A stretch of DNA of 64,000 nt from Ulva prolifera (GCA_023078555.1 CM041198.1:1724800-1788799), one strand, 5' to 3'; shown: positions 43,690 through 57,810, counted from the first letter of the stretch. Notes: a model not told the origin generated them from the letters alone. Program-made: numbers and translations.

Positions 43690-43978
43690 GATGCGATGCA
43701 TGATGTTGCAGAGTCGCTGTGTCGCCTGGCCGCGCAAACAGCCCGACCCGTGCGTGAGCCGTGAGTTCGAGGGTTGTAGATTGCGGCTGAGTACAGTAAC
43801 GATTGCAGATGAGCGGGTAGGTGAACTGGAGCTGTGGGTGCTGCTAGCGCCCCGTCAGAGAGCACATGGGGGGCGGGTGTGGCTGTGCTCGAGAGCACAC
43901 AAAGGGGTACTGCATGCCCAGTCCACTCCAGAGTGGGTTGTGTTTGCGGCTGGGACAGGGTGTTGTCGCGTTTGCGGA

Positions 43979-43983
43979 TGTAA
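43979..43983 (+). terminator. Candidate TGTAA polyadenylation signal of the SET gene
   Basis: About 290 nt downstream of the stop codon. The call rests on the pentamer and its distance only. Confidence 0.3.
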
Positions 43984-44730
43984 GAACTGTAGAATAAGTA
44001 GTGGGGGCTTGGAACGCTTCACGGGCTGCAGGCTGTGCTCAACATGAGGGCACTTGCATCACCGTGCTCATCTTTGACATTGCAGCCGTCCAACAGGCCG
44101 AAGCCTGTCAACAGCAGTGCGGGCCTGTGCATCTGAGCATCTGCCCGTTCATGCCAGTGCGGTCGGTCTTGATCACGGCTTTCCCGCCTCCGTCCATTCT
44201 TCATCTTGGATCCACCTCGGCCCCGGCCGAATCGATGACGGGTCACGTCATGAGACAGCACACGTATGCAGTCGCAGAGAGTTTGTGTGTCATGCCTTTG
44301 TGGCCAACAAGTTGATGGAGTCTTGGATCCGATTCCACGATTCCACGAATCGAACAATGGGAACATCTAGTGGACGGTATGAAACAGCCGCAACACATGC
44401 AATCGCAACAACCTCGTCAAAAACAAACAAAACAAAAATGGCAAGGGGGCATACCTCTGGCTTGTCGTCCACCATCTGTTGGGCATCTGCTGGCTGCGAA
44501 GGCATGAAAAATATGTGTACCGTGGACCACTGCCTCCCTGCTGAGTTGGCGTTGCTAGCATACGTGCTCTGTACGCAGAGTCCACATGGAGTGTACCTTC
44601 AGCGTTGCTCACTCTGAAATGAAATACTGCAAGAGAGTGCGGAGCAAACACTCCAGCAAAATGCAGAACGAGTCGCTGTTTCCTCCCAGCTGGCATTGTT
44701 TCAAAGCATGTTGATGAGACCACTGGCATT

Positions 44731-44826
44731 CGGCACTACGTGGCATATGTATGCCCGTTTGAATTGGAGGCGTCAATGCCCTCATCAGGATACGGCTCAG
44801 TAATCTCAGATGGACTTTACTTTGCT
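44731..44826 (+). mobile_element. Short LINE-A-tail-like repeat, intergenic
   Basis: The order of blocks is GGCATATGTATGCCCG, GGAGGCGTCAATG, CAGGATACGGCTCAGTAAT, then TTTACTTTGC. It is the same block order as at 54153 and 57731. Confidence 0.7.
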
Positions 44827-46504
44827 GCGTTTTTCTTGGGGCCCAAGAACAATCGTCGCCAGGGGTCAACGTTCAGCATGACCCCTGCATGGCGGAGATA
44901 GCCAAGCCAGCTGCAGGGGTGAAGCTGCAAGTGCTCGGGACCACCGGCTTGCGATGCATCTCCATGCATCGCCGCTGATAGACTGTTGCAGCTGTACAAG
45001 GAGCGCACGCTCGTGTGGTGATATGCACAGCCGTCTGCCGGGAGAGGAGCATCGCCTGGCGAACAGATGACGGCATGGCAGTGCCTCACGGACCACGAGG
45101 TAGCACAGCCGATGGGAGCCAAAGGGGGTGGCTGCAGGGCCAGTGTGCGGACCCAGTTCTGCGAACAACTTGTTCCTCTTGGGTGCCATGCGCGGTGTTG
45201 AGCTCCTTCGCAACTGCGATTGCGGTGAACGCTACAGCGAGAACTGATGGAGCCACGTATTGTGAGCAGGTTGCAGGTGGGCTGAACCCAAGGCACTCAC
45301 TGCGCTGGACCTGGAGAGTGACTGAGGTCATCTTGTTTCAGATACGAGAGGTTGGGACTACTGTGAACGCCGGCAGCAGCAGTGCACTTGCAATTCTCAG
45401 GGACGAAGGAAGTGCTGAAGTGGACCTTAAAAACACTTGCAAGAAAAAGAATGTTTCAGGCTTTGTCACGCCTGCAACAGATCTGCAAGGGCGGCTTGCG
45501 GGAAAGTAGATTGAAGATGGTCGAGCATCCAGGATCCGCGAGGCGGGACGAAGCCAACGTCTGCCATGTTGTCCATGCCGCGAACAGCAACGACAACTGA
45601 TAAAGCCAGTAGACTCTCCAAAGCAAGCGTTGAGTTGTCCTCGGCCATCTGTTCATGAGCAACAACTTGGCCAACGACATGGAAACCATGGACCCCAGCC
45701 ATGCCAGTAGCCGCGACAGCCCAAAGGGTCAAGGCCGTGCATGCTGCCCATGAAACTGCCAGACTCAGGTTCACGATCAACAGAGTGCTTGTGAAGCTAG
45801 TCAGTGGAGGACAAGGCATGCGGATGATGCTAGGCCGCCAGAAGACACCCAGGAACAGGTACAGGCCATGGCACACGAGGACGGCGTCTGGGATGACTAT
45901 GCTTCATGTCGGTCAAGGCACACCATCAAGGACGAGAACGCCATGTATATGGCCCATGACCTAGCACCAGTGCAGCCAGGGAGCACGGCAGTGTATACAT
46001 CAGGACGTCTGCCATGTTATCCATGTATACAGCGCTTCCAGCTCTCCGAACTGGCATGTGCTGCAGCAGGCAGACTGCATCGCAAACGCCTGCACCATAG
46101 ACTGAAACGGCAACAAGGAGATCAGCATGATCTGCTAAATCGAAGCTTGTGCGACCACAGGAGAAGGTGTGTATACAGCGCGGGTGGACAAGGCTGCTGA
46201 AGGCACACCCAACACACATCCTGCACACTGCAATCGGTAACACACCGGCTCTGATGTATCCAATTCATCAGCAATAGATGCACATAACTAGGCTCACGCG
46301 CGTTTCGTGACACCAACATGCGGTTGCTGCTGCGCTGTGGCTCGCAGCTCGTTACAGCTATGGAATGTATGCAGGACCATCGATAGGAATGAACCCGACC
46401 TTCAGCATATCACGTCGGCAATAGGCATGATTTAAGTGATCTTGAGTAGGATGCAAGCCGCGCTCTGAATCCTCGTGTGCTTGAGCAACATCAGAGGCCC
46501 CATA

Positions 46505-46530
46505 TACATACGGCCTAACGGCCGTATGTA
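46505..46530. repeat. Perfect 11-bp inverted repeat with 4-nt loop
   Basis: TACATACGGCC, TAAC, GGCCGTATGTA. It resembles two facing copies of the retroelement tail motif CATACGGC and could be a hairpin or the scar of facing insertions. Confidence 0.85.
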
Positions 46531-49500
46531 TTCAACCCCAGATGCGAAGCATCGAATCAAGTGACATGAGAAGACGGCAACCACACGACTTCGTTAGTTG
46601 CTGGGTGCATAGTGGCTTCTGAGTGGGTCGTGTGGGCGTGACGGAAGCGAGGGCGCAGGTCCGTTGGATCGTTGCTATCTCCCGGGATAATTGTGTTCTT
46701 GACGTACTTACTGCTTTCGCGATGCTGCCCGCCTTCCCCCGTGGTTTCTTCCACCACTGTGGTCACCATGCCAGCCTCGCGAACGTGCAGTCACGTCCAA
46801 AATCCATTCAAGAGCATCAGGATAGCAGAAAAAGCGCAACGAAGCCTCAGTGTGTTGTTATCTTGCAATTCACTGCCTTCATGGCGAACAGGTTGATGCG
46901 TCCTGGTGACGCTGTGGCGTCGCCTCACCGTTGAGCGGCTGCATTGCTCACAAGCACGTCGTATCTTGGCAGTGCAGCTTCAAATCGGCTTGCATGTTGT
47001 AAATCGATACAACTGCATTGCCCATGGCCCATCCTGTCACCGCCAGCAAGAGATAGCAGTTATTCATCCCATCAATAGGGATTCAGACATCGATCACGTG
47101 TGATAAGCGTTGGCGCGAGGGTGCCTGGTCATGACTTGCACACAACAATTACACAAACACCACTGCTACATTCTGCGAAACATTACGATCTATATCCCGC
47201 TCTCCAGCAAGCTCACCATGTGGCCGATGTCGAAATTCTGTTCCTCGGCTATTGTAGCAGAATTGCTATTCACGAGGGGCTGCAGACGATGCATCTGGTA
47301 CTTGCAACCGTAACAGGTGACACCAGTACCCCTGGAGTCCTTTCCTGTCCGAGTAGATACATTTTCTGTGGCTCTCTGGCTTGCAGCCATTTTGAAAGCG
47401 TATGCTCCGAGCAGCAGCGCGCTCTGCTTCGCTGTGGCTGACTTCGAGTGGCCTGGGCGTGACACCGATACGTTTGGTTTAGCATTGTTTTCTTACCTCA
47501 TGATTTTGTGCCGGTACGTTCTGCAGTTTTCGCGTGTTTCCGCAGCGAGCACAAACGCCCGAGTATTTTGTTGACATCCTCACGCCCGAGACAAGCAGCG
47601 ACAGCGCCCCTTCGCGAATCTAAGGATTGAAGAATCTCATCGTAGGATGCATATGCAACGGTCTAAGGTTTTAGACGTAAGTCTCGAACGTCCACCTCGA
47701 TGGTCAGGTCCGGCAACGCAGTAAAAGTCGAATCGGCCATGGTATCTGCACGCACGGCGACTTCGAAGCCAATGCCAGGATGACCGGATATAAATGAGCG
47801 TTTTTTTGGCGCTTCTGCTGCTGTTCTGATGCTCGTGAGTGGAAGTTGGGCGTCGCTGCGCGCTAGCGAGGGTGGCTTGGTGGTGGAGGGGGACTGTGGC
47901 TCGATATTGTCCGAGGCACGTGCGGCGGCTGTGACCGACTCTGTGCGAATGACGTGTCGCAACCCATGCATGCAACCGGCTAGGCGGTCGCTGATTGCAT
48001 GGGCCGCCTGTCTCCATCGGGGTTTTGGCAGCGCCGCTGAATCGGAAACATGTCGTCATCTTTGCGCAGACAAACACGTGTAAACAGACATATGGTAAAA
48101 GCAGACGAAGGAATCCACAGCGGGCCTTTCAGGTCAAGTCGCTATACATGATACCATCACAGGCTAGGCATGGACACAACATCCATATGTAGATCTAGAG
48201 TCCACGGTATTCGTTGTATACCGTAGCAGATATTCCTGTTCATGTAAAGGTTCATCAGAGTCTGTCCCCGGACTCCAAATTTTGACGGCTGCCCCGTGTT
48301 GTAGCCGCAGCAACGACGAAATGGTACAATATGATAAAAACATGCCATGTTTTATGGTATGAGATGATTTATGTGATATGATTTATGCAATATGATTCAT
48401 ATCGCATAAATGAGCATAGTATATGACTAGAGCACGGCATCGTGCACGTTGTGAAGTCCATCAAGACCCTTCAAGTCTTGCGAAACAAGTAGGCATGGTA
48501 CCATGCCGGTCAGCATCATGCAACATCGTCAACGTTTTCATTGTCTTGGCCATTGCATGGACGTTGGAAACCGCTGTGAAATGTTTCGGTATTGCCTCAA
48601 GTAGCCCACATTGAGAGATCAGGTCACTGTGGAGGCAAGCTTCATGAGAAGCGATAAATGATACAAAACTGTTTTCCAACTAAACAATCAGGGCCGCGGA
48701 GCGTAGAGACGTGAGGCGGGCAGCTTGCAGTACCGCAGTGGCTACAGGCTGCACACGATCTCGGAACCAATCTGTTCTCGTAAGGTTTTGTCTGCCCGAC
48801 GCGTCGCGCGTCAACGGCATGATCGCTCCCGCGACAGCGTGGGCACTATGCACATCTCGAGACCTGAAGTCACGGCGCCAGCGCCGGCAGCGAGCCGCGG
48901 CCTTCTTACTTTATCTGTGCGACGACTGGACAGCAGTCTTCATTTTGTCTGGTACCACACACCGGTGCGTAGTTGACGGTGTCGACAATCTGCGACACAT
49001 GCTCGCCCTTTGCTAACACAGTGTTTCAGCAGCACCACCACCGCTGAGCGCCGGTCCTGGGAGTCATGGCCTGTACTAGAGTAAATCTCTTCGGCTTTGG
49101 TGAGTATGATAATCAATGTTCCTTCTTCGGCGAGGGTGGAGCACCTCTGCCGGTACGACATTCCGCCTATCTCAGTTCCATTTGAATCCCCGCCAACCGC
49201 GCATTCAGACTACTGTACGATATGACATTTCATTGCTGACTTTGTGTAGCCGTGCAATTCGTGGTCTGCTACACCACCTGAATTTGTCGACTGACGGCAA
49301 CATATCGTTCGACGCGTTCCCAGTGTTTCCCGGTAAGGCGGGCTCAGCAGCCTGCAGGCAAAGCGAGCATCGCACACATACAACCATGTTTATCACCGGC
49401 GTAAACTTCATGACTGCCGCCAATGATTCATCTCGTGCTGGTCGCGGCGTGCGTGTTCTCTCATGAACTGCGCACGTAGGCGTCAGGCCTGTCGCTTCTT

Positions 49501-50760
49501 CGCTGCCGTGTGATCCCGTATCGCTAGCAAACGCATATCTCGATACCTTCGTGGAACTTTCTCTCGCCATGTAGCGTTAAGCGTGCCAAACATGTGATGT
49601 GATGCGTAGTCTGAGCCCGATCGCGACCTACGCTTGCGAGCGTGTTGCACTACGTTCTGGCCATGGAATCCAGACAGGCAGATTTTCTACTGCTATGATG
49701 CAGCGGCATTCGTATACGACATCATTATCACGATGCTTTAGCCCATGGATGCCGTTGTTCACTTATGTGGTTCACTCGGTTCAGCCCAGTCCAAAGACCT
49801 GCGAACGCAGCTGCATCCGAACTTCCGTCGGTGAAACAGTTGCAGCAAGCTCATTTTAGCTGTGCTAGGAATATTGCGTGTGCTAGGAATACATATGTAT
49901 GCTGAGATTATGCAGTGGTGATGGTCCCACCACTGCTGTTGCCACCTCTAAGGTACCTACTACTCCAGGCTGCAGTCTGATTCCTGTTTGCAAATTTGAC
50001 CGGATTATCGCGGCCCTGTAGTTGACTTGTTGCAACGAGCATGCTTGAGATGTTTGAGCAAGTATGTCGCATTGCACGCTTTCACTCACGGGCTGACACG
50101 ACTGCACAACATTGGCAGCAGCATGTCAGCAGATGTTGAATCGAGAAACAGTTGGAGCTTCTCTGCTTCACCTGGACCAGCAAGCAATGGTGCCACAGAA
50201 TGCACATCAGATTACATGCTCCCGGATCATGTACCGACTGTGATGCCAATTGTGTGCCCGACATTGAATCTCACACAGCTCTACACACGTCAAGGACTGA
50301 GCTGCCCGTTTTTATCTTCTGCTGCTGCATGATGGATGGATGGTGATAGCATACGTCTCTGCTGGCATTTCTTTTCGGCACATTAGCGGCATTCGCATAG
50401 CACAGCTGACCACTCTGGCACTTGCAATGACGTAGCTAGGACTGTCTTCTATGTTGACGCAACTGTATCAGAAACCATGTCAAGCGAGTTGTTGGCCTCA
50501 GCCTCTGCAGAGTGAGTGCATGGCGGCTGCCCGAGTCTCACGCCACACAGCAGCTTTGTGGCATTCACACAGCATCCATGATGTCTCTTTCGCTGTCATC
50601 ATTTTCATGGAAAGGCTGCTGCTTGTTGCCGATTTCATTCCTGACCATTCCTGAAAGCTGAATACAAAGCCCTAACCAGCACCTGGCTCGTGGCGGTGTG
50701 TAAGAGTGATATTCTCAGATGTGAACTGTTTACTGTGCCGTTGTGGCATTTCACTCTCTG

Positions 50761-53700
50761 ATGTGTTTGGGCATGCTGCAGGAGGGAGCAGGATGGGCCA
50801 TCATTGTCGGATTCGGGTTTGTGTTCAGTCTGATCACATCGCTGATTGTGTATGTCGATTACACGTTTGGTGGAACCGCCATGACGTCGGAAGAATTTAA
50901 CACAGCAGGTGACCGGCTCGCTCCTCCTGTTCACTGCCTGGTATGGCGACATGTGCTCCAGCCACCAGACCGCATGCTTCAACTCAGCGGTTTCCGTCTC
51001 ATGCAGGTCGGAATATCAAGACGGGTTTGACAGCTTCGGTGATTGTTTCACAGTGGTAAGTGGTACTGGCTGCTCCCCCGGGCTTGATGCTCCATGTCAC
51101 CCCCTTTCCCCCGTGGGCAGGATGCGCTGCATGCATGTGCCCTGGATGGCCAATATCAATCAGTACTGAGCACGCATTGCCTCCCTGCCTGGACCCCAAA
51201 CCCATGGATCCTCCGTATGCAGGACATGGGCAGCGACTCTTCTGCAGTCTTCGAACGTCGCCTGGAAGTTTGGTGTGTCCGGGTAGGCCTCTCCCCGTCT
51301 GTTTCTTGTCCCAATGCATCGCTGCATGGTCTCTGTCAGCACCAGCATGGTAGTGTCAGGCTGCATCTGTTTGAGGTGCTGCAGCATGGACACAATGCTG
51401 TTGCAGCGGTGGTGCAGTGGTCGTGCACGGCCTGGTCTCCTCCCGGCGTGCAGTACTGCAGTCATGTTGCATTGAAACACATGCATTAATAAATTTACGG
51501 AGCTGTCCTCTATGGAGCCCCAACGGGGATGTCCACTGGATGCGGTATTACGTTTGCGGAGACGTGCTGGGGAAGCTTTTTGTCGCTAGGAATGTCTTAC
51601 ACTGAAGCAGTGCTGGGGAAGCGTCCTGTCAGTAGTCTTGTCCGAGCACGGGTGGCTGATACATCTGCTGTCAGCTGCAAAATGTGCAGCAGGGGACACG
51701 GTCCCACCTGCTCATTCAGTCTGGTTTGTGCTGAAAGATCGTCTGGGTGTCGATACAGACGGAACCTGGGTTTCAGATGCGCATTATCCATCAACATTTA
51801 CAGCACAGAAACCGCTGATGTGTGATTGATATGTGCAGACCCTTCTGGTATGCCGCTGGAGCGACCATCCAGGTGCTGCTGTTTGCCATCCTCGCCATTC
51901 ATGTGAAGCTGAAGGCGCCTCGTGCTCACACTGGTGTGAATCAGACTCGCGCTGCTGTCCTGCACATTCCCTTTTCCGAAGCGACATTGACCCCGAAATT
52001 CGAGTGACATGCTGTTCTCCCATGTGTGTGCCGCTCTTGCATGCTCGTAGGACACGATACTCTGACCGGCTCGGTGGCAGCAACTTTTGTCCCTGAAATG
52101 TGCGTTGATTTTTTCTGCTATGTTCCTTCCGACAAATTCGTGAGTGCAGTTCTGGAGATCGTCAAGGCGAGATGGGGGACCACAGCTCATCTGGTCTTCA
52201 TGTTCTTTGCGATCTGCACCAACATCCTTGTGTCTGCGGTGTGCTACCGCCAACATCCACTGCCCTGCTGCCATGCAGCCATGTGCAACTGCTTTACTTG
52301 TGTCACCATCTGCAACAGATTCACACATCATCCCACAGCACATGGCCACACCTGCCCTCAGATTGCACAGCAAGCGTGCCATAATCGCTCACACAGTGGT
52401 TGTCGCCGGCGGTGCTACCTGCCTTCCTTGCTTGCTCCTGTTGACACAGTGGTCGTCTGCAGATGTTGATTCTGGGTGGGGCAGCGGTTGTGAATGCCCT
52501 GACGGGCGTCGATCTGTACGCAGCAAGCATGATTATTCCTGTGGGTGTCATCCTGTACACTGCTGCTGGAGGCCTCAAGGCAACCTTCATGTGCGCCATC
52601 TCACCCGAAAGTGGCCGCGGTGGCACCTCGCTCACAACTGCTGTATCGACCCACCTCGACATGCTGTGTGCCTGGGTCACTGAGAGATGTTTTATTTGTT
52701 TTCACCAGAGGTGCATGCGGCTTTGTTTGACAATGGGCTTGAGTCCGCCCTTCGGTGTTGTACAACCCACATCCAACCTGAGAAACTGTGTCCAGGGCGT
52801 CATACATCCATACGAGCATCGTGTACATCGCACTCGTGATCTTTGTCTTCAAGATCTATGCCTCTGACGAGGACTCTATTGGGTCTCCATCAAAGGTGCG
52901 CCACAGCATGGCTCTTGTGTGACATCGGCAGCACCAACATCTCCCTCGTGCCCCTGCCTTGGTGGTCGATGCGATGAACAGCAGAGCCTGGGACTTTCTG
53001 GTACGAACACGCAATAGTGGCCGCTCGTTGCATGCATGCACGCAGGCGCTCAGGATGATGTGTAGGTATGGGAGAACTTACGGGCTGTGGCTGTCAGCCA
53101 GACAGCTGCGGCGGACGCTGCAGCGGACGCTGGAGATCCACCCCCTGCCGATTACTTCCTCGCTGACAATTACAACAACTCCTACCTGACCATGCTCTCA
53201 GAGTCGGGCCTCATCTTCGGCGTGATCAACATCGTTGGAAACTTCGGAACGGTCTTCGTTGACCAGGTGCGTGTCTTTCATCTCTCCTTGCTTGGCACAC
53301 TCTGTTCCAGTCTCTCAGAACTCCCACTTCAACTTGCTATGTGTGGCCTTGGAAGCTCAATTTGAATGTGACCTGTGGCGTGAGGCCTCTGCTGCTGTGA
53401 TGGGACCTCGAATGGCGTTGACCTCTCGCCAGGTCGCCTGGTATCTGTGGGTCCACCATCCACCAGTCAGACTACCTGCTGCAGTCTTACTGGCAAAGCG
53501 CGATCGCTGCGAGCCCCTCAAGCTCTTACAAGGGATACATTCTCGGTGGCCTCTGCTGGTTTGCGATCCCTGCGTCCCTGGCGACCGCTCTCGGCCTCGC
53601 ATCCCGTGCCCTCGACCTGCCTATCTCTGTGGACGAAGCCAACGCTGGACTGGTGCCACCTGCGGTGTGAATCATCTGTCACTTCCTTGCACCTGCAAAA

Positions 53701-56208
53701 GCATCTTGTGTGATGCCATCATGCCTGTTTGACTGGCCAGTGAATGGCGCCACTGGCGCTGTGCTTCATGCATGTGCACATGTCAGCATCTTTGTATGGT
53801 CAGCTGAGACCAGGAAAGAAACTTCAGAGGAACATCGTACGTGGGCACATTAGCCAGCATATGGCATGCATCATATGCTTATTGCAGTATCATGCCGCTA
53901 TCCACATACTCTATGGCTGCAGGTTGCTGTGCACTTGATGGGCAAGGGCGGGGCAGCGCTCGTGCTGATCATGCTCTTCATGGCTGTCACTTCCACTGGC
54001 AGTGCAGAGCAGATTGCTGTGTCGTCCCTGTTTTCGTACGGTATGTTTTTGCATTCCCAAGCCAATTTCCGGGCCAAACTCCGCCCACCAGCCTGCCTGG
54101 GGGATGCTATGATGCTATGATGCTGTTTGGTATGACTGTCTGCAGATCAGTGTGGCACGGCATATGTGGTCCTGTTCGGAGCTGTCAATGTCCTTTCAGG
54201 ATGCGGCTCAGTAAATCCAAGTTCACTTTTCTCTACTGTACTGTGAGCAACAGGTGCTTGCTCTGCTGTGCAGATGTCTACCGGGAGTACTTCAACAAGA
54301 ATGCCACTGGAAAAGATGTACGCTTCCAGCATGGATGAGCATTGTTAGCTGCTGTTTGCTGTCCATGTCGGGTGACAAGATGCACTGTAAATGGGGTTGT
54401 ACTTGCAGATCATCCGCGTAAGCCGGTATGCAGTCATCGCCTACGGCGTCTTCATGGGAGTGCTCGCAATCATCCTGCAAGAGATCGGCCTCTCTCTTGG
54501 CTGGGTGTGATTCCGGTGATGTTTGCAGACGTGTCTGGGGTCCATCTGGCCAAAAAATCACCACCTGTTCACAAGGCCACTGCATAAGCACACACACACA
54601 CACACACACAGAGTCTGAACGCAAAGAAATGCAGCATTGCATATGACTCGTATTCACTCGTATCGAAGTACTTCACAAATGGTGGTTCTCTGCCCCAGCT
54701 ATGACAGGCCAGGTTGGTGCAGGTGTACTTGTTCATGGGAATCATTATCGGTTCAGCAGTGTTCCCCATCTACTGTTGCCTCACCTGGAAGAAGACGTCT
54801 GCCTTGGCTGCCATCTCTGGTATGACAACCGCCAGCTCGGGCAAATTGCAGCACAACTACATCAGAGCCTGCCTTGCGGTCAACTGCTCTGGGATAATTA
54901 GATGTGCATTGCTCTATGAGTGTTGAGGCTGGATATGCTGGCTGTACATGTAATAATGTATGTACACACATGTGCAAAACTCTGCGGTGTGCAGGTGCTG
55001 CTGCCGGTCAAGTAGCGGCCATCATCTGCTGGCTGGTCGTATGCCAGACTGAGATGGGAGAGATCAATGTTGACAATCTCGGAGCTGATTACCCCATGCT
55101 CGCGGGTAACGTGGCTGCACTGGGCGTGTCGTGCATCGTGACGACCATCATGTCATTTGTCGCTGGAGAGGACTTTGACTGGGATATTATGCGCAACGGC
55201 ATCAAGATGATTGAGTACGACGGGACCGACAAACTCGCAGACGATGGCCAGGACTCGTTTGAGGCACTGGAGCGAGCACTGAAGTATGTTTCTCTGCCCT
55301 GTTATTTGCTGTGTTGTGGTTGATAGTCCATGCATCCGATTGACGCCTACATCGTTCTGGCATTTGTGTGGGGGTACATCCCAGAGCGTGACACAGCACC
55401 CCAATGTATTATTTCCTGGTGTGGTGCGAAAGTTGAGTGACTTTTGGACATTCGAGATGTATGCTGGTGCGGGATGCAGACTGCAAATGGCATGTTCTGG
55501 CTGAACTGATGCACTGATTACAGGTTCACCACCATTTACGGAACTGTGCTCACTTTCGTGCTGGTGGTGCGCCTCTCCTTTGCTCAGCATGTCGGTCAGC
55601 AGTCCAACATCATTTTTTTTAACATCTAGGCTGTGCCTGCACCGCTGATGCCTTCAGCGCTCCAGAATAGGCGTCAGAATCAGGCAGTGCGGCAGGTGAT
55701 CTCAGAGCACTGATCTGTTGCGATACAGGTCCTGTGGCCTGTTTTGGCGCTTCCTGCAAGAGATTTCAGCGAGGGGTACTTCACCTTCTGGACCATCATC
55801 ATGATCGTCTGGGGCTTGGTCGCGACCGTTGCGATGATCTTCATGGTACGCTCAGACGGATGAGTGCTTCCTGTTGAACCTGCATAGTTAACTTCCAAGG
55901 CGGGGGATCTGTACCTTGGTCAGCGCGGTCCTGAATGAGGTTTTGACCCCCTGGATCATATGTGAAGATTTCCAAGACGTAAATAAATAAATAAAAATGC
56001 CATGCAGCCTATCTGGGAAGCTAAAGATGCAATCATCAAGACAGCTGGTAATGTGATCAGCTGCCATAAGGTACCGCATGACATACCAAGCGAGACATAC
56101 ATGTCCTCCAAGCATGGTGGTGATGAGTGGAAGAAACAGCACAAGGACGTTGAGAAAGCACAGGCCGCGGAGGTGGAGGCGGGAAACAAAGCAGATGGGA
56201 TTGTGTGA
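50761..56208 (+). CDS. DUR3: DUR3-type high-affinity urea transporter
   Basis: Sodium:solute symporter family member that moves urea with a cation across the plasma membrane. Proposed exons: 50761-50908, 51007-51055, 51223-51282, 51839-51933, 52150-52238, 52463-52590, 52796-52895, 52932-53000, 53066-53266, 53485-53664, 53923-54040, 54274-54317, 54409-54504, 54723-54819, 54995-55283, 55524-55566, 55729-55845 and 56008-56208. All phases agree, giving 707 residues, the usual plant DUR3 length. Diagnostic stretches are [119 protein letters not shown] and [15 protein letters not shown]. There are many hydrophobic helices and a hydrophilic C-terminal tail. The start could be the Met at 50761 or 50773, or an upstream exon could exist. 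The weakest boundaries are around 52932-53066. Confidence 0.93.
54153..54236 (+). mobile_element. Short LINE-A-tail-like repeat in DUR3 intron
   Basis: The blocks GGCATATGTGGTCC, GGAGCTGTCAATGTCC, GGATGCGGCTCAGTAAATCC are the same order as in the other copies. It lies in the intron 54041-54273. Confidence 0.8.
54589..54610. repeat. (CA)n microsatellite in DUR3 intron
   Basis: About eleven CA units in the intron 54505-54722. Confidence 0.95.
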
Positions 56209-56395
56209 TGCAGCAGGGCAAACGTGTCGACACGACTGTGTCAGTGGAATGCAGCGAAGAAGTGCGTCTTCTTTATGTGAGATTCAAAAATGACAGACCC
56301 TAAGGTACCTGTGTGCATAGCCACTGAGGTTTGTATCTCGTTCTGAATGAGAGGTCATTCCAGTGCAATGCCAACAGCGTAAGCAAATGATGCGA

Positions 56396-56400
56396 TGTAA
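56396..56400 (+). terminator. Candidate TGTAA polyadenylation signal of DUR3
   Basis: Lies 188 nt after the stop codon, in the convergent spacer. Confidence 0.35.
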
Positions 56401-57730
56401 TGGGGTCAACACTGGCTTGCTGGCTTTGATGCAGCAGGCGTCCAAACTGTGAGTTGGTCAGCAAATGGGTCCTGAAGTGGAGGCCAGTGATGAATCATGT
56501 GTGCTGATTTGATTATAATAGGAACATGTCGGGGTCGGCGAGACATAAGATCCTCTGGCGTTTGCAGCCAGTATGAATGGGGCATTATTCCGGTGGGATT
56601 CCAGCAAAATGAGCAGTACCTTGCAACATGCCACATATGTAATGATCCTGTTCAATGTCACAACTGGCTTGAACATATGACGGGTGATAGTTTTGCTCTC
56701 CCATTTCAATCGAGATGTAGCCGTTATGTCGGGCATATTGGCAAGAACTTGGGGTGCATTGCATGATCATTGCTGTTGCCTGATCACCTCCGATACCGCC
56801 AGTCATGTAGAGCCAAAAACGTACCCTTTTAGTGGGCTATCATATCAGGCTTGCCCAAGAATATGTATGGAAATCGATGATGTGGATGAAATAAAACGAT
56901 TGTGAATTGTGCAAAAAGCCACACGTGCGTGCTCCAAAAACATGCAGCATCGCTTATGTAAGTACACTTACTCAGCAAAGCACGCCTGCATTCTTCGACT
57001 GACCCGAACAGGGTGATTTCAGAAGTGAGCAGAATGTCGTGGAATGAGGTGTGTCCCTTGCGGAAGTGACTAGAGGTGTAGTGCATAGACACCGGCATCT
57101 GCGCCGCAACCAGCCGACAAGTCCAGTATACCTGACAGTATCCAAACGAATCCAGATTGTTCACGAACTTTGTTTGCAGAGGTGTGGTGCAGTGCATAGC
57201 TGCAGCAGTGACATGTGATGCAGGAAGTCATGCTTACACCCCTGTACATGCACGGTTCCCAATTGACATCTCGGACCAATGTGCGCCAGTGGCCAAGCCA
57301 ACACATGCAGCCTTCGTGCAAGAAGTCGTACTGCTGGACCAAACTGATGCACATGGCGGCGCTACGCCTGTTCACATCACACCAAACTCAACCTTCAGCG
57401 GCTGTCTCAATATTTGTTGGACTTGGCATGGGCCAAAATCAACAGATATCAGCAGCACACCATCAGCGTGACCACAGGCTGAACATGCAGCGCATTCTAC
57501 AGCCATGTTTCCTGGTCAACGTACCCATACCTTTAGGAAATTGACCCCTGTCCACCGCCATCATGGGAAATTTTCCCTGCACCCAATTCGCAGAAGAGTA
57601 GGCCTCATTTATAACTTGTTCACAAGTAATCAACATCATGACAGTACAACGACACATTGCAATTTTTGTCATGCGGTCTTCTGTCCCCCAAGTCATGGTG
57701 GTGGCTCTCAGCACATGCTGATGCTCATGT

Positions 57731-57810
57731 AAAGTAAATCTACATTTACTGAGCCGTATCCTATTGGACATTGACAACTCCGAGTTAACGGGACCACATA
57801 TGCCGAAGGG
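57731..57810 (-). mobile_element. Short LINE-A-tail-like repeat, intergenic
   Basis: On the minus strand: CGGCATATGTGGTCCCG, CTCGGAGTTGTCAATGTCC, GGATACGGCTCAGTAAAT, TAGATTTACTTTA. This is the cleanest copy of the family. Confidence 0.85.

Larger units (their letters stand above)
43690..50760. other. Gene-poor 7-kb interval
   Basis: I recognise no gene here. The base composition is less GC-rich than in the flanking genes and all frames are short. A minus-strand frame at 45466-45876 has two hydrophobic stretches, but I see no homology or splice support. Repetitive traits are a LINE-A-tail-like fragment (44731-44826), two diverged segments near 45.55 and 46.0 kb sharing ACGTCTGCCATGTT, and related segments near 46.78 kb (+) and 47.8 kb (-). 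The DUR3 promoter is expected at the right end. Confidence 0.5.

Noticed and set aside
45466-45876. Minus-strand 136-codon frame with hydrophobic stretches, possibly a membrane protein
   Set aside because: No homology, start context or splice partner that I can see, and it lies in a region with repeat traits.
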